A stretch of 64,000 nt of DNA from Theristus sp. LFF4_11. Taxonomy: Eukaryota; Nematoda; Chromadorea; Monhysterida; Xyalidae. Made by a program: the position numbers and the translations under genes. The stretch is from assembly GCA_030248135.1 (NCBI GenBank), contig JASANC010005750.1:1-64000 (forward strand), in the 5' to 3' direction. Shown in pieces: positions 22,261 through 34,840 of this stretch. The notes below the pieces were generated by a model, which worked only from the letters and a program-made list of their open reading frames with translations, searched no databases and had not been told where the DNA came from. How positions within the stretch are numbered: the first letter of the stretch is position 1; each line of letters starts with the position of its first letter.

Positions 22261-23083
22261 CACGGTCGAATTGGAAACCGTAGGCAATCTGCTGGTTGGC
22301 TGCTTTCAAATGTTGCGCTCTCTGAGTGGCGCTCTGACCAGCACGATGCAGCCAATCACCAATAGTAATAAGGCTTTGGTGCAGCAGAGCTTGTGTGGCA
22401 TTGAGATGATTGTTTGTTGTTGTGTCGTTGATTTCAACCAATCAGTGTATTGGTACGTTTTGTGATGCTTCAGAATGCCATCAAGCTCTGCTAACTACTA
22501 TTGCAACCGTGATTATTGTGATATCATAAATTGCCATATTTTTTTGTTTTTAACTGTACCGTTCTTGTAGTACTTGAATTCCAGTGTTTTGCTTGGTTTT
22601 CGAGTGATTTTCAAAAGCTTTCCGATTCGTTGTCTGGTCTCACTGCACGGTTTCATGTTGAATATTCTGCAGTTCAGTTGTTGTGTTTACATCTTTTTTT
22701 ATTACTTAGTCTCTGACATGGGATGATTCGAGTTCCGTGAAAGATTTTTTTCAGAACTTCTGTGGTTTTGTACATTTGTTGCTCTTTCTTGCTTGCCTTT
22801 CTCTGGGATGTTTCTGCAGAATTGTGTTATTCAGAACATCAGAACAAAGTTTTTCAAATATTAATTGTTGCTATTTGTTGCAACTTGATTGGTGTGATTT
22901 TTGGGTGTTTCTTGTGATCTCTGCTTGTGACGGGCGAGTTTCGTTCAATATTACGATATCGTTTTTTGTCGCCACTTTATCATCAACTCGAAAATCTACT
23001 TTTCGCGTTTTTCTTTCGGTGTTTGAGAAATAAAACGTGATGAAACAAAGTATGACGGGGAAATTTGCTTGTAGTCACAGCGT
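22261..23083. other. Convergent 3' intergenic region (MGAT4 / SLC16)
   Basis: T-rich sequence with no repeat or coding signal that I can identify. An AATAAA lies at about 23029 on the plus strand and could serve MGAT4, but it is 770 bp beyond the stop. Confidence 0.4.
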
Positions 23084-25254
23084 TCAAATGTAAGACAACG
23101 CTCGCGCTCTCTCGATACTGTTGCGTTTATTTGCAGTGTTCCCTAGTTCTTCGTTGTCCCAGTCCTCCCAACTCGTGAACATTGATTCCAGCCGCACACG
23201 CAGTCGAATCGGTGAGTTTTCTAGCTTTTGGTCCTGCTGATTACGATTTTCTGGAACATCTCCTTCGGTGCAGTTCTCTACAGTGATCGCGGGAAGTGGC
23301 TGAACTTCACGGCGATCCAAATTACTGTTTGCTGATTGATTTGCGGCATCACCAACAACGTTTTGATCTTTTGTCGTATCTTGATTGTCGTCATTTTTCT
23401 GTTTGCGTTCGTGCATTCGACACTGCAACAGTGTGGAAGCAGCAGTGGAACAAAACGCGCTCAGCAAACCTGCGCATGCAGCGACGTAGAATGCGCAGTC
23501 GAGGCCGAATCGATCACCCATTTCGCCTGCTTTTTGGTAGTGTGCTTGTTTGCTAGTTTTCCGGATGAATCCTGTAGTTCAAGCGATGTACCAACCTGCT
23601 AATTTCGGTATTAGCATGCCGCCAATGCCGTTGTAGAGTCCAAGAAAGCCGAGTGCCAATGGCAGCTGTTGCACTCCGTACGCCTCGACCATGAACGGTG
23701 CCATTGCAACAAAGAACGCCCCCATTGAGCAGCCGACGATCGCATTCATCACTGCGTGTGACCACGCACCGTCGCAGTAGATGTGCAACACCTATGGTCA
23801 TCCGATGGCGCGTCGTTATGACGATTTTCAAATGATGCAGTTGATCACCACAGTCGAACTGTGATTCATGGGCAATCCTCTGCATTTGAATTCGGCTCAC
23901 TGATAGGTACAATGAACTCGACGACCAGTATGTCAGATACAAATGCCACAATTGCACAAGTAGACGGGCGTGTTGCATTTGACAAACCTGACTGAGCATT
24001 CCGACGGTGAGGCCGCCGGCGTAGATGACGGGCACAAATCGTTGCATCAGCTGAACGGCAAGCGTACCAAGCAGTCGTCCCACCAATTGCGCAATGCCCT
24101 GCACTGCGAAATTGTACGCTGCTGCTGTTTCGCTCATTCCGTGCGACACCATCAGCGGGATGATCATTGCGAAATAAATGTAACCACAGCCGGCTGCAAG
24201 ACCGAGTCCAACACCCTGGATGACGCAAATCGTCACAACTCATTTCACCGTGATACGCAGTCAATCATAATTGTATTTATCGCATCAGAACGTCATTTGG
24301 CAAAGGCAACCTGCAATGTGAACACTGGATCAGCCCAAAGTCTTGATTGGCAGATCAGTGTGAACTTGCTGGCAACGGAATTCTTGCTTGTCTCGGTTGG
24401 TCGCGGCACTTTGTGCTCTGTGTGGTACATCAATGCAGCCACTATCAAACACTGCAGCAGAAGGCCGCTTAGTATCAACATGGCACCTGTAATTTTGAAC
24501 GACTAAAAATGTGTGTGTTGTTTTCATGGGCACAAAAGATCTAACCTCTCCAGGTGTATGCATCGATCAAGTAGACAAGAAATGGCGGCAGCACAAACGT
24601 CCCAACGCCTGGGCCAACCATGACGAACGCCATCGCAAAGTTGCGATATCGTTTGAAATAGAAGGGTTGTGTCGCAACAATGACCATGCGAATGAAGCTG
24701 CTTCCAGTGCCTGCGTGGAATTGAGAAATCGAATCGACGTAAGATTATTCTTCACAGTCAGCTGAAAATCTCCGTTTAGGTCATATTCGTATTGTGGCAA
24801 ATCAAACATCAAGGTGTCATTTTCATTACCAATGAGAGCGGCGAACATAATGACATGCCAGATTTTGGTGGCGACGAAGCACAGCGCGTAGCCGAGCGCT
24901 GCAATCAGGCAACCAACAATCAGTGCACGTCGAACTCCGACGTTGGCGACCGAGATGCTGACGATTGGGCCTGAAACTGGCATTGGCGATGTGTGGCTGG
25001 CGTACATGACGCAATTTAACAGAGGAACAGAAACACAAATAATGTGACATCAATTAAATACCTGCCATGAAAGTCATCGCATTCGCAACGGAAAACACCA
25101 TGGCCGCATCTCCAGGGCCGGTTTGAAACGATTCCATGAGATGCAAAGAGAACACACCCAAACAAGGACGTAGACCGGATTCAATCAGAAGACCCACAAA
25201 AGAACCTGCGAGCACCAGCCACGCGTGGCCGCGATCTTGCGCTATTTCGATCAT
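23084..25254 (-). CDS. Monocarboxylate transporter-like protein (SLC16 family, MFS)
   Basis: Plasma-membrane major-facilitator protein; SLC16 members carry lactate, pyruvate, ketone bodies or related acids, often with a proton, but orphans abound and the substrate cannot be read here. Seven exons on the minus strand keep frame: 25254-25062, 24970-24830, 24710-24546, 24486-24311, 24215-23988, 23791-23596, 23526-23084, about 513 residues. The first helix carries DRGHAWLVLAGSF, corresponding to the family DGGWGW motif. Exon 3 has YFKRYRNFAMAF followed by VGPGVGTFVLPP, the family motif around helix 5. Alternating hydrophobic segments are consistent with twelve helices. The loop between the two halves is short, and the C-terminal tail of about 120 residues is hydrophilic (Asn/Gln/Asp-rich), presumably cytoplasmic. 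The start shares a divergent intergenic region with the TBC gene. Confidence 0.92.
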
Positions 25255-26832
25255 GGTTGTTTTTGGCTGGCTTTAGTTCTCGAAAAGTAGCCGACGCCAA
25301 ATGGCATTCATGGTATTTTCTTACTGTTTGTTGTGTTGGGCTGTGATACGTGTTGACATGTTGTGAGTTTATGCTCTGTCTAGTTTCAAACTTTTGTTTT
25401 TTTACCGTTAGCTTTTACACATTGCGCCTCCATCTCCATACACCTGTTTCTTATCGGTCAATTTGACTACAGTTTATGCTCCTGCCATCCTGCGTATCGG
25501 CACAACAGGTAACAAATTAAACTAAGAAACTCCAATAATGATGTAATTTTGGTGTTTTGTTGTTTTCTTGCAGTTCATGGTTTTTAATACATTCACATAC
25601 ATTTAATACATACATGAGTAAAAAGATATTTTCTTTTTCTACATGTGCGTTCAAACGCCAACTCCATTTTTTGAAATGAAATGCAGTTTTTAGTCGCCGA
25701 TCTAGTTTAGTTTTTTTAGTTTTTGAAAGATAAGGAACAGTTTGTTGTTATTCACTTTTCTTGCCCAGTGTTGGTGCCAGTGATTCACATCTTGCATCTA
25801 ATCTTCAAATGTCTCCAGTATTCAACAATGCAACTGGTTCCATTTTTGTCCCACGAAAGTCAGGTTGTTGGTTTTAGACCTTGTGTGCTTGTTTTCAACA
25901 AAGATTGTTGTGTGCACAAATCTTGAATTGTGTAATGCAGTGTGCTGCATTAAAATAATATGAAAGCGTTATCAACAAACTGTACGACCAAACAAACTGC
26001 TTTTCTGGTGATTCACATCATGTACAAATGTAAAAAACACATTTTTCGCCAACACGAAATTCGCCGTTTTCCACAGATAAACACAACACACACGCACAGT
26101 TCATAATTGCACAGTTGTGTGCTCACCGAAAACATCAAATCGAACAGACAGTTCAGCATTTTTCATACGAGTGCAACGTGTGTTTGCTGTTTCTCTTTTA
26201 TTATTTATTCAATCTCGTTATTTCGCTCTCTGTCCGAGAAATTTATGCCCATAAAACCGTATCGAATTTACGCTCATTTTGCCGTGTTTTTTTCAGCCGA
26301 AGCTGAGAATAAGCTCACCAACTCGGATATTTGCTCAGTGTCAGCTAATTATTTTCAGCGTTCGTTTCGATTTGTGTTTTTTGCGGGTTGTGTCACACAA
26401 TTGTCAACTTGTTTCATCGCGTCGGCATTTCCAACACAACGTGCATACAAATTCGCGATTGTGCGTGTCATTGCATCCTCCTATGTGTCTGCATGTGTGT
26501 GCGTTTGCCAGTGTCACACAACAGGCACAGCGACTGCGTGGGCGTTGGCCGCACATACATGTGGCGGCACTCATGATGTTTCACATCTAAGAGCTGCTAA
26601 GAGTGAACTGTACAAAAAGACTGAGGCAATTTCTGTCAACGTTCTATGAGTGTGCCTGTGCGTTCCATTGTACCGTGTCATCACACACAGTCATCTAATT
26701 TCAGGCAATGTCACCAGCAATCATCAGCTGGCTGCTGGTGCGCCTGTAGAGAGGCGCAGAAACGAACGACCGATTTTGCGCCTGCCCCCCGGCGGCAATA
26801 AACAGTGCAAAACACCCAGGAAAGTGCAAATT
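25255..26832. other. Divergent promoter region between SLC16 and TBC1D12/14 genes
   Basis: AT-rich sequence of about 1.6 kb with several open stretches but no recognisable product. A plausible 3' splice site (ATTTCAG at about 26698-26704) lies 128 bp before the TBC start codon, so a non-coding first exon probably lies within this region. Confidence 0.4.
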
Positions 26833-29800
26833 ATGTCCTCTGATAATGATCGGACAACGATCACGGTGACGGAGCGGCAGACATCATCGGTCGCATGTCC
26901 TCCTGGGCCTGGAGGATGCACTGAGCACATTCCGAACGCCGGCAACAATGGCGGCAAGCGAGATGACAGTGCGCACAAACACAAGCACAACGTCAGCGCC
27001 ACCTCGATCGAGACCGTCTGCACCGACTCGGCGTTGGGCGAAAGCGAATGCTCCAAGCGCAGCTCGTTGGATCGTCGCAGTCAGAGTTCAACGTCGGTGG
27101 ACGTGATCGAATGCAGCAGTGGCGTCGTCGACATACACCCGCCGCACGGGAGTCCATGTCTGAGCGTGCTCACGGCGGCACCACCGACGTTGCTGGTGCC
27201 GACCAGCGAGACGAACGAACCCTCGAAACAGCACGATCCGACCAAACGCACCGGGCTGCAGCTGCCGTTGCCGTCAGTGCTTTGCTTTTCATGGCCTTTT
27301 CCGGCTTCTTCTCGTTGCCTGAGTGGCAGCGCACTGGACTCTTGGTTGAGGAGAGGTGTTTTGACACTCAATGACAGAAAAAAATTGATAGGCGGCCTGC
27401 CCTACTGCTTGACGGCGTTCTGGTTGCGGATTGGTCTTGATTAGCCCCAGCCAAAAGAATTCACAAACTCATGTTTGTTCGTTCGACAAGGACATGACGT
27501 GGAAAGGAATGGCAATCTGGACTCACTCTGATGACTTTTGTTGAATTTCTGCCTCCGTTCAGCCCTAGCAGCTGTTGATGTTTCAGCGGAATATTCACAC
27601 GAAAGTCCGCCGGCGGCACGGCATGTCCATCGGCGCCGAGTTCATTGAGCAAACTGCTCGGCGGCGCGTCGCGCTCCATTCGAACGAAAGTCGGCGGCGG
27701 CCTCGTGTCGACGAGTGCGCTCATTTTGGAAGACAGACCGGCGTCAGTGGCGTTCCGTTTTTTGGTGTACTGTTTCCTGATTTTTCTGGTGCTTTTTTCC
27801 ATATTTGTGCCGAACTTGGGAGTTTTTTTCTCAGAAATTTACCCGCTAAGCCGCCTGAAGAGGCCGAACGCCACCGACAGCAGTACCAGCGAATGCTGCA
27901 AGCGGCCAGGAAGAAGGAGCAGAAAGAACTCCAGGTTGATGGAACGACCACTAAATGATCAATATGTGAACAACATTGTGACAGCAAAAAAACGAATGCA
28001 CCCATGAAAATCAATTACAGCACCTGCAAAAGAGCGCCACGTTGCGCGACAAACAAGAGCTGGAAATCTCAAATGCTGTTCATTTATGGCAGACTGAATT
28101 CATTCCACATTTTCACGAAAGGTGTGTTTTGTAATTTTTTGAGCTTCGTTTTGTTCAGCTGTGTTTTGCAAATATCGATGGCGTCTTTTAGACGTAACAC
28201 GCGCCGCTGTCTGGATCTCTGGTGGCACGGTCTGCCGTCCTCAGTTCGCGGTCGTGTTTGGGCGTTGACAATCGGCAATGATCTCAACATTACTGCAGGT
28301 TTGGCTTTTTCAAAGAACCGTTTTGCAAAATTGTTTTTTGAGTGACGCAAATTGTTGCTTCGTATGTGTTCATGTTTTGCTCAGATTTATATCACATTTG
28401 CTGTGATCGGGCACGTGAACGGTTGCGAAAGTTTGAATCTGAGTCGTCCAGCAGCAACACCAGCAATCGAGATGCAGACAATCACACGAGAGCAGCAGAC
28501 GACGCTGAAACCAATGGCAACACATTGCTGGCTGTCGAGAAAGGTGAATCAGCGAGCTGGGTCTGGTTGAAAGTGTTTGTAAAAGCTGTCAGAAATCGTA
28601 TCTATCAGAGTAAATCGCGCAGGTTTTTTTCAAGTCAACAATTTTGAAACCTCACGAACACCGACTACCGGTTTTGTCGACGCCACGATCACAATTCATT
28701 GTTTCACGTGTTAACTCATCAGAGCATGCGGCTGGCAACAGCAGCAACAGCGTGAACCGTGAGAGCACCGTTGAGCTCATACAGATGGACGCAAAACGGA
28801 CGTTCCCATCGCTGGGACTGTTCCAGGCTGGTGGACCGTACCACGATCAGTTGATCGCATTGTTGGGTGCTTACGCCTGCTACAGACCCGACATCGGATA
28901 CGTGAGTACTTGAAAATTGCTTATGATTATGGCACAGTCAGTCTTGACATGGGTCGCGCGATCACGTTTGAGTCCCCTGAACCTGAACTTGTGAAAAATT
29001 ATGTAGTTGTTGCAGTGACTTAGTTCATATTTTTACCCATTCCATTACCGGTCACTTTCAAAATGGTGAAGCACAATCGTGTCCACACTCAAACACACAC
29101 ACACACACCAGCAAACTCCATGTGGTGGCATCCACCGTCAGTTTTGAATGCTCATTTTCAAGCGTGACAATGCTTTGCGAGCGTAGTGGTCGGTGTTTGC
29201 GTGCTGCAGGTGCAGAGCATGTCGTTCGTGGCGGCCGTGCTGCTGCTGAACATGGACGCGCTTGACGCGTTCGTGGCGTTCGCGAATCTGCTGAATCTGC
29301 CGCTGCAACGGGCGTTGTACTGCCTGCGCCAGCCGGACATGACGCACTACTTTGTCGCCTACGATCAGTATCTCGCACAGCAACTCCCGCAGCTGCACGA
29401 ACACTTCGACATGCTCGACGTGCGGCCGGACTTGTATCTCATCGAGTGGTTCGCTGAGCATTTGTTTCTTTTGGGTTTTTTTTATATTGTATTATCATTT
29501 TTTAGGTTCTGCGACTCGATGGGTTTGAAGACGTGAAAGGAAACTAGGTTCAATCTTTATGTGGCAATTCAAAGTCGCGTAAGAGACTCGGCCCTATTTA
29601 GGGGACACGGATCACTTTGCCAAATTTGAATTACCGAGTCATGCATGAAACGTCTCGGTACCAAAATGAAAGATCATACATGTCAGGTAGGCAGGCAAGT
29701 GCACAGAGTGCAAAGCTGGACATACGGCCAACGCCTGGCTTTCGTCGCTCGGTGCGGTTCGACAGCGTCTTCATTCGTGACGCACGCAACTCCGCACATT

Positions 29801-30769
29801 TTCCTATTAAAGCACCACTTCCGGCAGGTTATACACGATGTACGCCAAGTCATTGCCGCTGGATGTGGCGTGTCGCGTTTGGGATCTGTTCCTGCGCGAC
29901 GGAGAGGAGGCGTTGTTCAACACCGCACTTGGTCGGTTGTGTCTGGTTTCGATCAAAAGTTCCGGTTTCAAAATAAAATTTTTTCGGTCTCCGTATCACA
30001 TTACTGCGTGTATTATGGTTTTATCGGAGTGTCCAGCGCGTTTCGTGCAATAGACGGAGTGCGACTGACCGAATGTCAACAGTATTGAATTGCAGCGATT
30101 CTGGCTCTGTTCGAAGAGGATCTGCTCTCGTACGAGTTCGACCGCGTCGTCCAGCTGCTCTGCCACATTCCGCCGGACGAGCGCCTCGACGCGACTCGCC
30201 TGTTCGAGCTGATCGCACAGCAGCCGACGTGGCGTTGCGCGTCCGGCAGCAGCAAGCATCGCAAACAGTTCGCGCACTTTCACAAAGAGGTCAGCGAGCG
30301 GCTGACGATGTCGTCCGACTGTGTCGCCGCGTTGGGCGTGCACACGAACGCGCCCGTCACAAGCGGCGGACACTCGCGGACCAGTTCGAACGCGTCGGCC
30401 GTCAGCGGCGGCATGCGCGTCAGCAAGAGCATCTCCGGCTTTCTGAACGACTGGCTGAGTGGCGGCGGCGGCGTCCCGGCGGCCGCTGCTGCGTCGTCGT
30501 TTGCGTCTCAGCCGACCGGCGGCAGCAGCGTTCCGCAGAGCGGTGCGCTCATTCAGTCGCCGCTGAGCGTGTCGCCGGTGCCGCCGACGATTCCGGAAGC
30601 GCAACGGGAGCACTCGCTGATTGGCGCTGGTGGACGGGCGGACGGACACGCGCCGCAGGGGCAGTGCGACGGCAGCAGCTGCCACACGACGCACACGACC
30701 GACGGGCGCAGTGACACGGCTGCCTCGCATCACGTGATCACTACCACTGCAGTGGTGCACAAGTTTTAG
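26833..30769 (+). CDS. TBC-domain Rab GTPase-activating protein, TBC1D12/TBC1D14 type
   Basis: Stimulates GTP hydrolysis by Rab proteins; TBC1D14 is linked to Rab11 recycling endosomes and autophagy. Ten exons keep frame: 26833-27272, 27587-27742, 27835-27934, 28021-28121, 28192-28298, 28385-28543, 28723-28901, 29210-29448, 29828-29931, 30096-30769, about 752 residues. The N-terminal ~190 residues are Ser/Thr/His-rich and probably disordered. The subfamily signature [10 protein letters not shown] then [17 protein letters not shown] precedes the TBC domain. Both catalytic fingers are present: IQMDAKR (IxxDxxR, Arg about 380) and GYVQ (YxQ, Gln about 416). [33 protein letters not shown] and [17 protein letters not shown] are closely family-like. 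The last exon adds a ~150-residue Ser/Gly/Ala-rich tail not typical of TBC1D14. ATG 26833 is chosen as the first Met after a likely 3' splice site in frame. Confidence 0.94.
29505..29650. repeat. Dispersed repeat with TTCTGCGACT start (copy 1, TBC intron)
   Basis: GTTCTGCGACTCGATG, TTCAATCTTTATGTGGCA, GACTCGGCCCTATTTAGGGG and CGGATCACTTTGCC recur in order at 32225-32375 and, as a short piece, at 49010-49070. GGTTCAATC looks like a pol III box B, so a SINE origin is possible but not shown. Confidence 0.6.
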
Positions 30770-32224
30770 AATCACCCAATCACCTCGTCATAATGTTGCC
30801 GTTTCGAAGTGTATAAACGGAAAAATTTTAACTTTGGTTGAATGTTTTAAACGCGTAAATCTGTTTATTGGAACTTTGTTGACTGTATTTTATTATTGTG
30901 TCACCGTTAACCGCGATGACTGGTGACTAGTATGAACGTCCTTTCGTTCCTTGACTTCAGCATAATCCAATCGTCATTCTATTGTTTTACAATCTTTCAG
31001 TTGAAAAATGTTTGCAGTGAGCTCAAATTTCGTTTTGTTTTGCTGACCGCGGAAAGTTTGTGGACTGCGATTGAGGTGCACTGTGTGCAGTTTTACCAGT
31101 TTGCTATGTTTTTGTTTGCGTTTGTGTTTACCGTTGGTTTGATGTACCGGAGTCAATGGTTGCTGTCTGCTGAAACGTTGAGAGCTCAAACTAAGCGTGA
31201 TCAAACAACCAGAACCAGCTTTGTTGACAACTTTGCTAGGTTTGCTTGAATTTTGACAGAATTATGTTTTGTGCTACAAAAGATAACCAGTTATGCCTTA
31301 TTATTTAAAAATCGTTTTTGTGTTATCGACGATTCTGATTTTTTTGCACTACTTAATGGAGGAACTCAAGTATTCAATCAATGCGTTAACATTTTTGTGA
31401 GTTTTCCATTATTTTTCTATTTTGTTTATAGTCGTAAGTTTGTGTATAATTGAGACTTTTAACCCATGAACGTTATCACAAATTTATTGAAAATTTTGGC
31501 AGACATCTAATTGTTGTTTTCCAGCGTGCTTTATCTCATAATCTTGCAAAATAGCTACACTCAATTGGTCGTGAATTGAACATGCCATTTTTCACTCAAT
31601 TACCTTCCTTATTCATACTGTTTTCAGTCTGCTGCGACTTTACTAGCAACTGTGTTCTCTGCGTTTTTTGTAGCAGTTTTCATGTAACCAAGTTTTTCAA
31701 ACATTTTCTTGTAGTTGTATTTATCCTGTGATAAGCTTTCATTATGCAGCACGACAACGCTACTTACGTTAAGTATGGAGTTTCAATAAAATTTTCATTA
31801 AACAATGATCATGATCGAAGACGAAGTTAAAAGAGTGACATTTTTTCGCAACACGAGCATGCGAAACTTTTGATTTACAGTAAGAACACACGTATTGGAT
31901 TTTGTTGAAATACGATGATAAAGATTACTTGCTTGGAAAAATACAGACCAATTTTTACGCGAGGATATGTTGAATATCAGGGTTGCACAAAACAGTATTT
32001 GTGAGAAGAGTTTATTTGAGATCACCAGTGTTGTATTCAGCGAACGGAATAGGCCATGGTCGTTGCTGTTTTTGCGAAATGATCGATTCAAAGCGAGCGA
32101 CCAGTTGCGGCACTCGGCAGCCGCTGCTTGCCTGAGGCACAGGTGCGCGAGACGAGGCGCTCATGCCAAGCAGAACGTCTCAAAATACATTTGCAACATT
32201 TACTGTTATAATATTATTTTTTTA
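30770..32224. other. Intergenic region, nothing recognised
   Basis: T-rich unique sequence downstream of the TBC gene. Open frames at 30923-31249 and 31253-31453 are Phe-rich, consistent with T-rich DNA, and have no domain that I recognise. Confidence 0.4.
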
Positions 32225-32375
32225 AAGTTCTGCGACTGAATGCGTGTGCGGACGTGAAAAGAAAAACTAGTTTCAATCTTTATGTAGTCATTCAAAGTTG
32301 CCTAAGTGACTCGGCTTTACGTAGGGGACTCGGATCACTTCACCAATTTTGAATTCCCGCGTCCTGCATGCAACT
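32225..32375. repeat. Dispersed repeat with TTCTGCGACT start (copy 2)
   Basis: Second copy of the repeat at 29505-29650, with the same TTCAATCTTTATGTAG, GTAGGGGACTCGGATCACTT landmarks and a similar end (CCTGCATG). It lies 150 bp beyond the 3' end of the minus-strand gene that starts at 34840. Confidence 0.6.
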
Positions 32376-32520
32376 ATTTACCCATCTATGGGCGCACAGT
32401 TTCTGGCGCGATACCACAAAAGTCAGTTTCAGCTCTCAGAACAAAGTGCTCAGGACAGTAGTTAGCTACGTTTGAATTGCGAGAGCGCTGATTGGTCAAC
32501 GGTGTGTTCATGGAAGCGCA

Positions 32521-34840
32521 TCACTCACTACGGTAGTAGCAGTGTTGCTTGTGCCAGATGGCCTGCAGGTCACGCATGAACGCGTGCACACAGGCGTCCG
32601 TTCGTGCGTTCCATTCGGCCAGTTTGCAGTTCAGCTCGTCGTCGTCGGCCGGTCTGAACACTGCCGGCGGCACGTTCATCCTTCGCAGACTTTGATCGCT
32701 GGTCCGTTGCTGTGGCGAGTCGCTTGGCGAACACGATGGACACGGCAGACTGAATGTGCTCGTGTGCTCGTGACGTTCGTCGCTTGAACACGTGTAGCTC
32801 GGTAGACTGCTGCAATACCACGGTGGTTGGTGTGCCTTGGGCTGGGCGCTTGGCATTGCAGTCCGATAGATTTACTGGGTGTTCAATGAAAGAAAGTTGA
32901 CAATGTCAATTGAAGCACAATGGACAACGAACTGCTGATGACGGCAGTGAGCGTTGCTGCTGTTTGCCGTGCTCATCATGGTCTGCGTCGTCGGGTGACA
33001 GCACTGTGCGGCCACGTTCGATGTGCTCGCACACCTGCCACACAAAAAAGTGTGCAACAATGCGGTGGTCGAATTGCAGAATGGAATTGCTTTTATACAA
33101 AGAAATACTATTTGGAAAGTAAAAATTTATCACTGATGGTTTGTTCACCCAGTTGTTGAGCGATCAAGCTCGGCCGCATTGCAGTTCGATTGAGTGGACA
33201 CACGTGACAATGGTTGGCTGAACGGGTCTGCAAAAAAAACTGATATGTTTTATCACATTGTATATTCGATAACGATTTTACAAGTTTACGAACGAACTGA
33301 ATGCGCCACCAACAAGGAAGAAAAACAAAATTCGGAAAAAATGGATTCAGCGATTTTGCAGGTCGGTGGTGAATGCGTAAATCACTGTTGTTTTTCAAAA
33401 TGAGTTTACTTTTGTCAGTTTCGAACGTGTCTGCACTACGGCCATCGGTGCGGGTTGTTGGAATGCTCCTTTTATGAAAAAAAAGAAATTTGAAATGTTG
33501 ATGGACGGTCAGACAGAAAAATTCAAACGATCTCGGCAGGGTTTTTTATGGACGAACTTCGGCAAAACCATTTTGGCGTGATTGAACTGTTCGGATGGTC
33601 GACACGTCGTTTGTGGAACGGATAGAACGTCCTGGGCAGTGCCCAACAATTTTTTGTCGATGGTGTTCGATGCTGCCGACTGCGCTGCTTGCTGTCAAAG
33701 TCAAGGTCGGATTCACCATTTGTTTACGGGAAGAAATCGGCTAAACGGAACGTCTGGTTTGCTGTGAACGATAAGCGCATGTTTTGCGGCACATGACGTC
33801 ATTTCAGTGGGACATGTTTACAAAAATATGTCACAGTTACAACATAGTTTCATTTTTATTTAAAAGAACGCAAACGCAGAATTGTGTTACGGAAGCAGAT
33901 CGGTTGCGCAACAACTCGAGACTATCAACGACGTGCGGCATTGCCATCAGTTTTTCGGAAGTGCAATTTGAGTGGTCGGCAAGGGAATTGGTGCTGGTTG
34001 TCATTTTTTGTTGCAGATCAATCGTTCGCTGTTTGGCCGATTCCAGGCAATCGACAGCGTTTGTTAGAAGGTTCCTTTTGATAAAAAAGCAACTTCCAAT
34101 TTCTGATGAACAAACCGAAAACTCAAACGAAATCGACAAGTTTCTTTATTGTGGGTGACATGCAAGACCAACAAGAACTCATTGAACTGTTCGTATAGTC
34201 GCCCCGTCGCCTGTGGCACGGGCAGAACGTACTGGAGGCTGACCAACGATTGGTCGTCGATGGTGTGCGATGCTGCCGACTGCGCTGCTTGCTGTCAACG
34301 ATGCACGAATATAAAACAGTGTTTTCATTGTCAACAAAAATGTGAACGCTGAATGTTTTACGGAAGCAGATCGATTGCGCAACAGCTCGAGACTATCAAC
34401 AGTGTGCGCCGTTGCCATCCGGCTCTCGGAAGTGGAACTTGAGTGGTCGGCCAGGGAGTCGGTGCCAATGTGTTTGTTCGAAACGGTTCTCGGTGGATTC
34501 ACCGGCACTTCGCAGCCGCCGTCGTCATTTACCGCATTTAGGTTCACGTCATCTAAGAGCTAAAGAAACACAGCGGTATTAAAACAATCATCAAATAAAA
34601 CTAACAAAAAACACTTCAAACCGAACCCAACGTCACCATTTCTTCAATTTCTTTGCGTTTATCAGGGTCAGGTTCACTGTTGCTTTTGTTCAAGCGTTGA
34701 CCAGCTTGTTGATGTTGATCATGCTGCGATGAGAGCGAGCTGTTGCTTGACGCTGATGATACTGCCTTGCAGTTGCAACGGTCACGATCCATGACAAATA
34801 GTGGCAACAACATCATGATGACACAAAATCGCACTCGCAA
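32521..34840 (-). CDS. Unrecognised gene with a tandem duplication of two exons
   Basis: I do not recognise this family. Frame-consistent exons on the minus strand are 34840-34627, 34552-34362 and 34291-34160, then a second version of the last two at about 34028-33891 and 33691-about 33600. Later likely pieces are near 33230-33165, 33043-32950 and 32833-32521 (stop). The duplicated exons share SLADHS, a TSE piece, VDSLELLRNRSAS and QAAQSAAS(H/N)TID; acceptor starts of the downstream pair are exactly 600 bp apart. The second version has lost the LYEQFNEFLLVL helix and has no good 5' splice site, so it may be decaying. The start at 34840 gives a short hydrophobic N-terminus (VIMMLLPLFV); an internal Met 48 bp later is an alternative. 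The C-terminal exon encodes KLAEWNARTDACVHAF, probably helical. The exon chain after 33600 is tentative. Confidence 0.5.

Noticed and set aside
26107..26649. 180-residue open frame before the TBC gene
   Set aside because: It has no recognisable domain and its composition follows the local T-rich sequence; it most likely lies in the promoter or 5' UTR.
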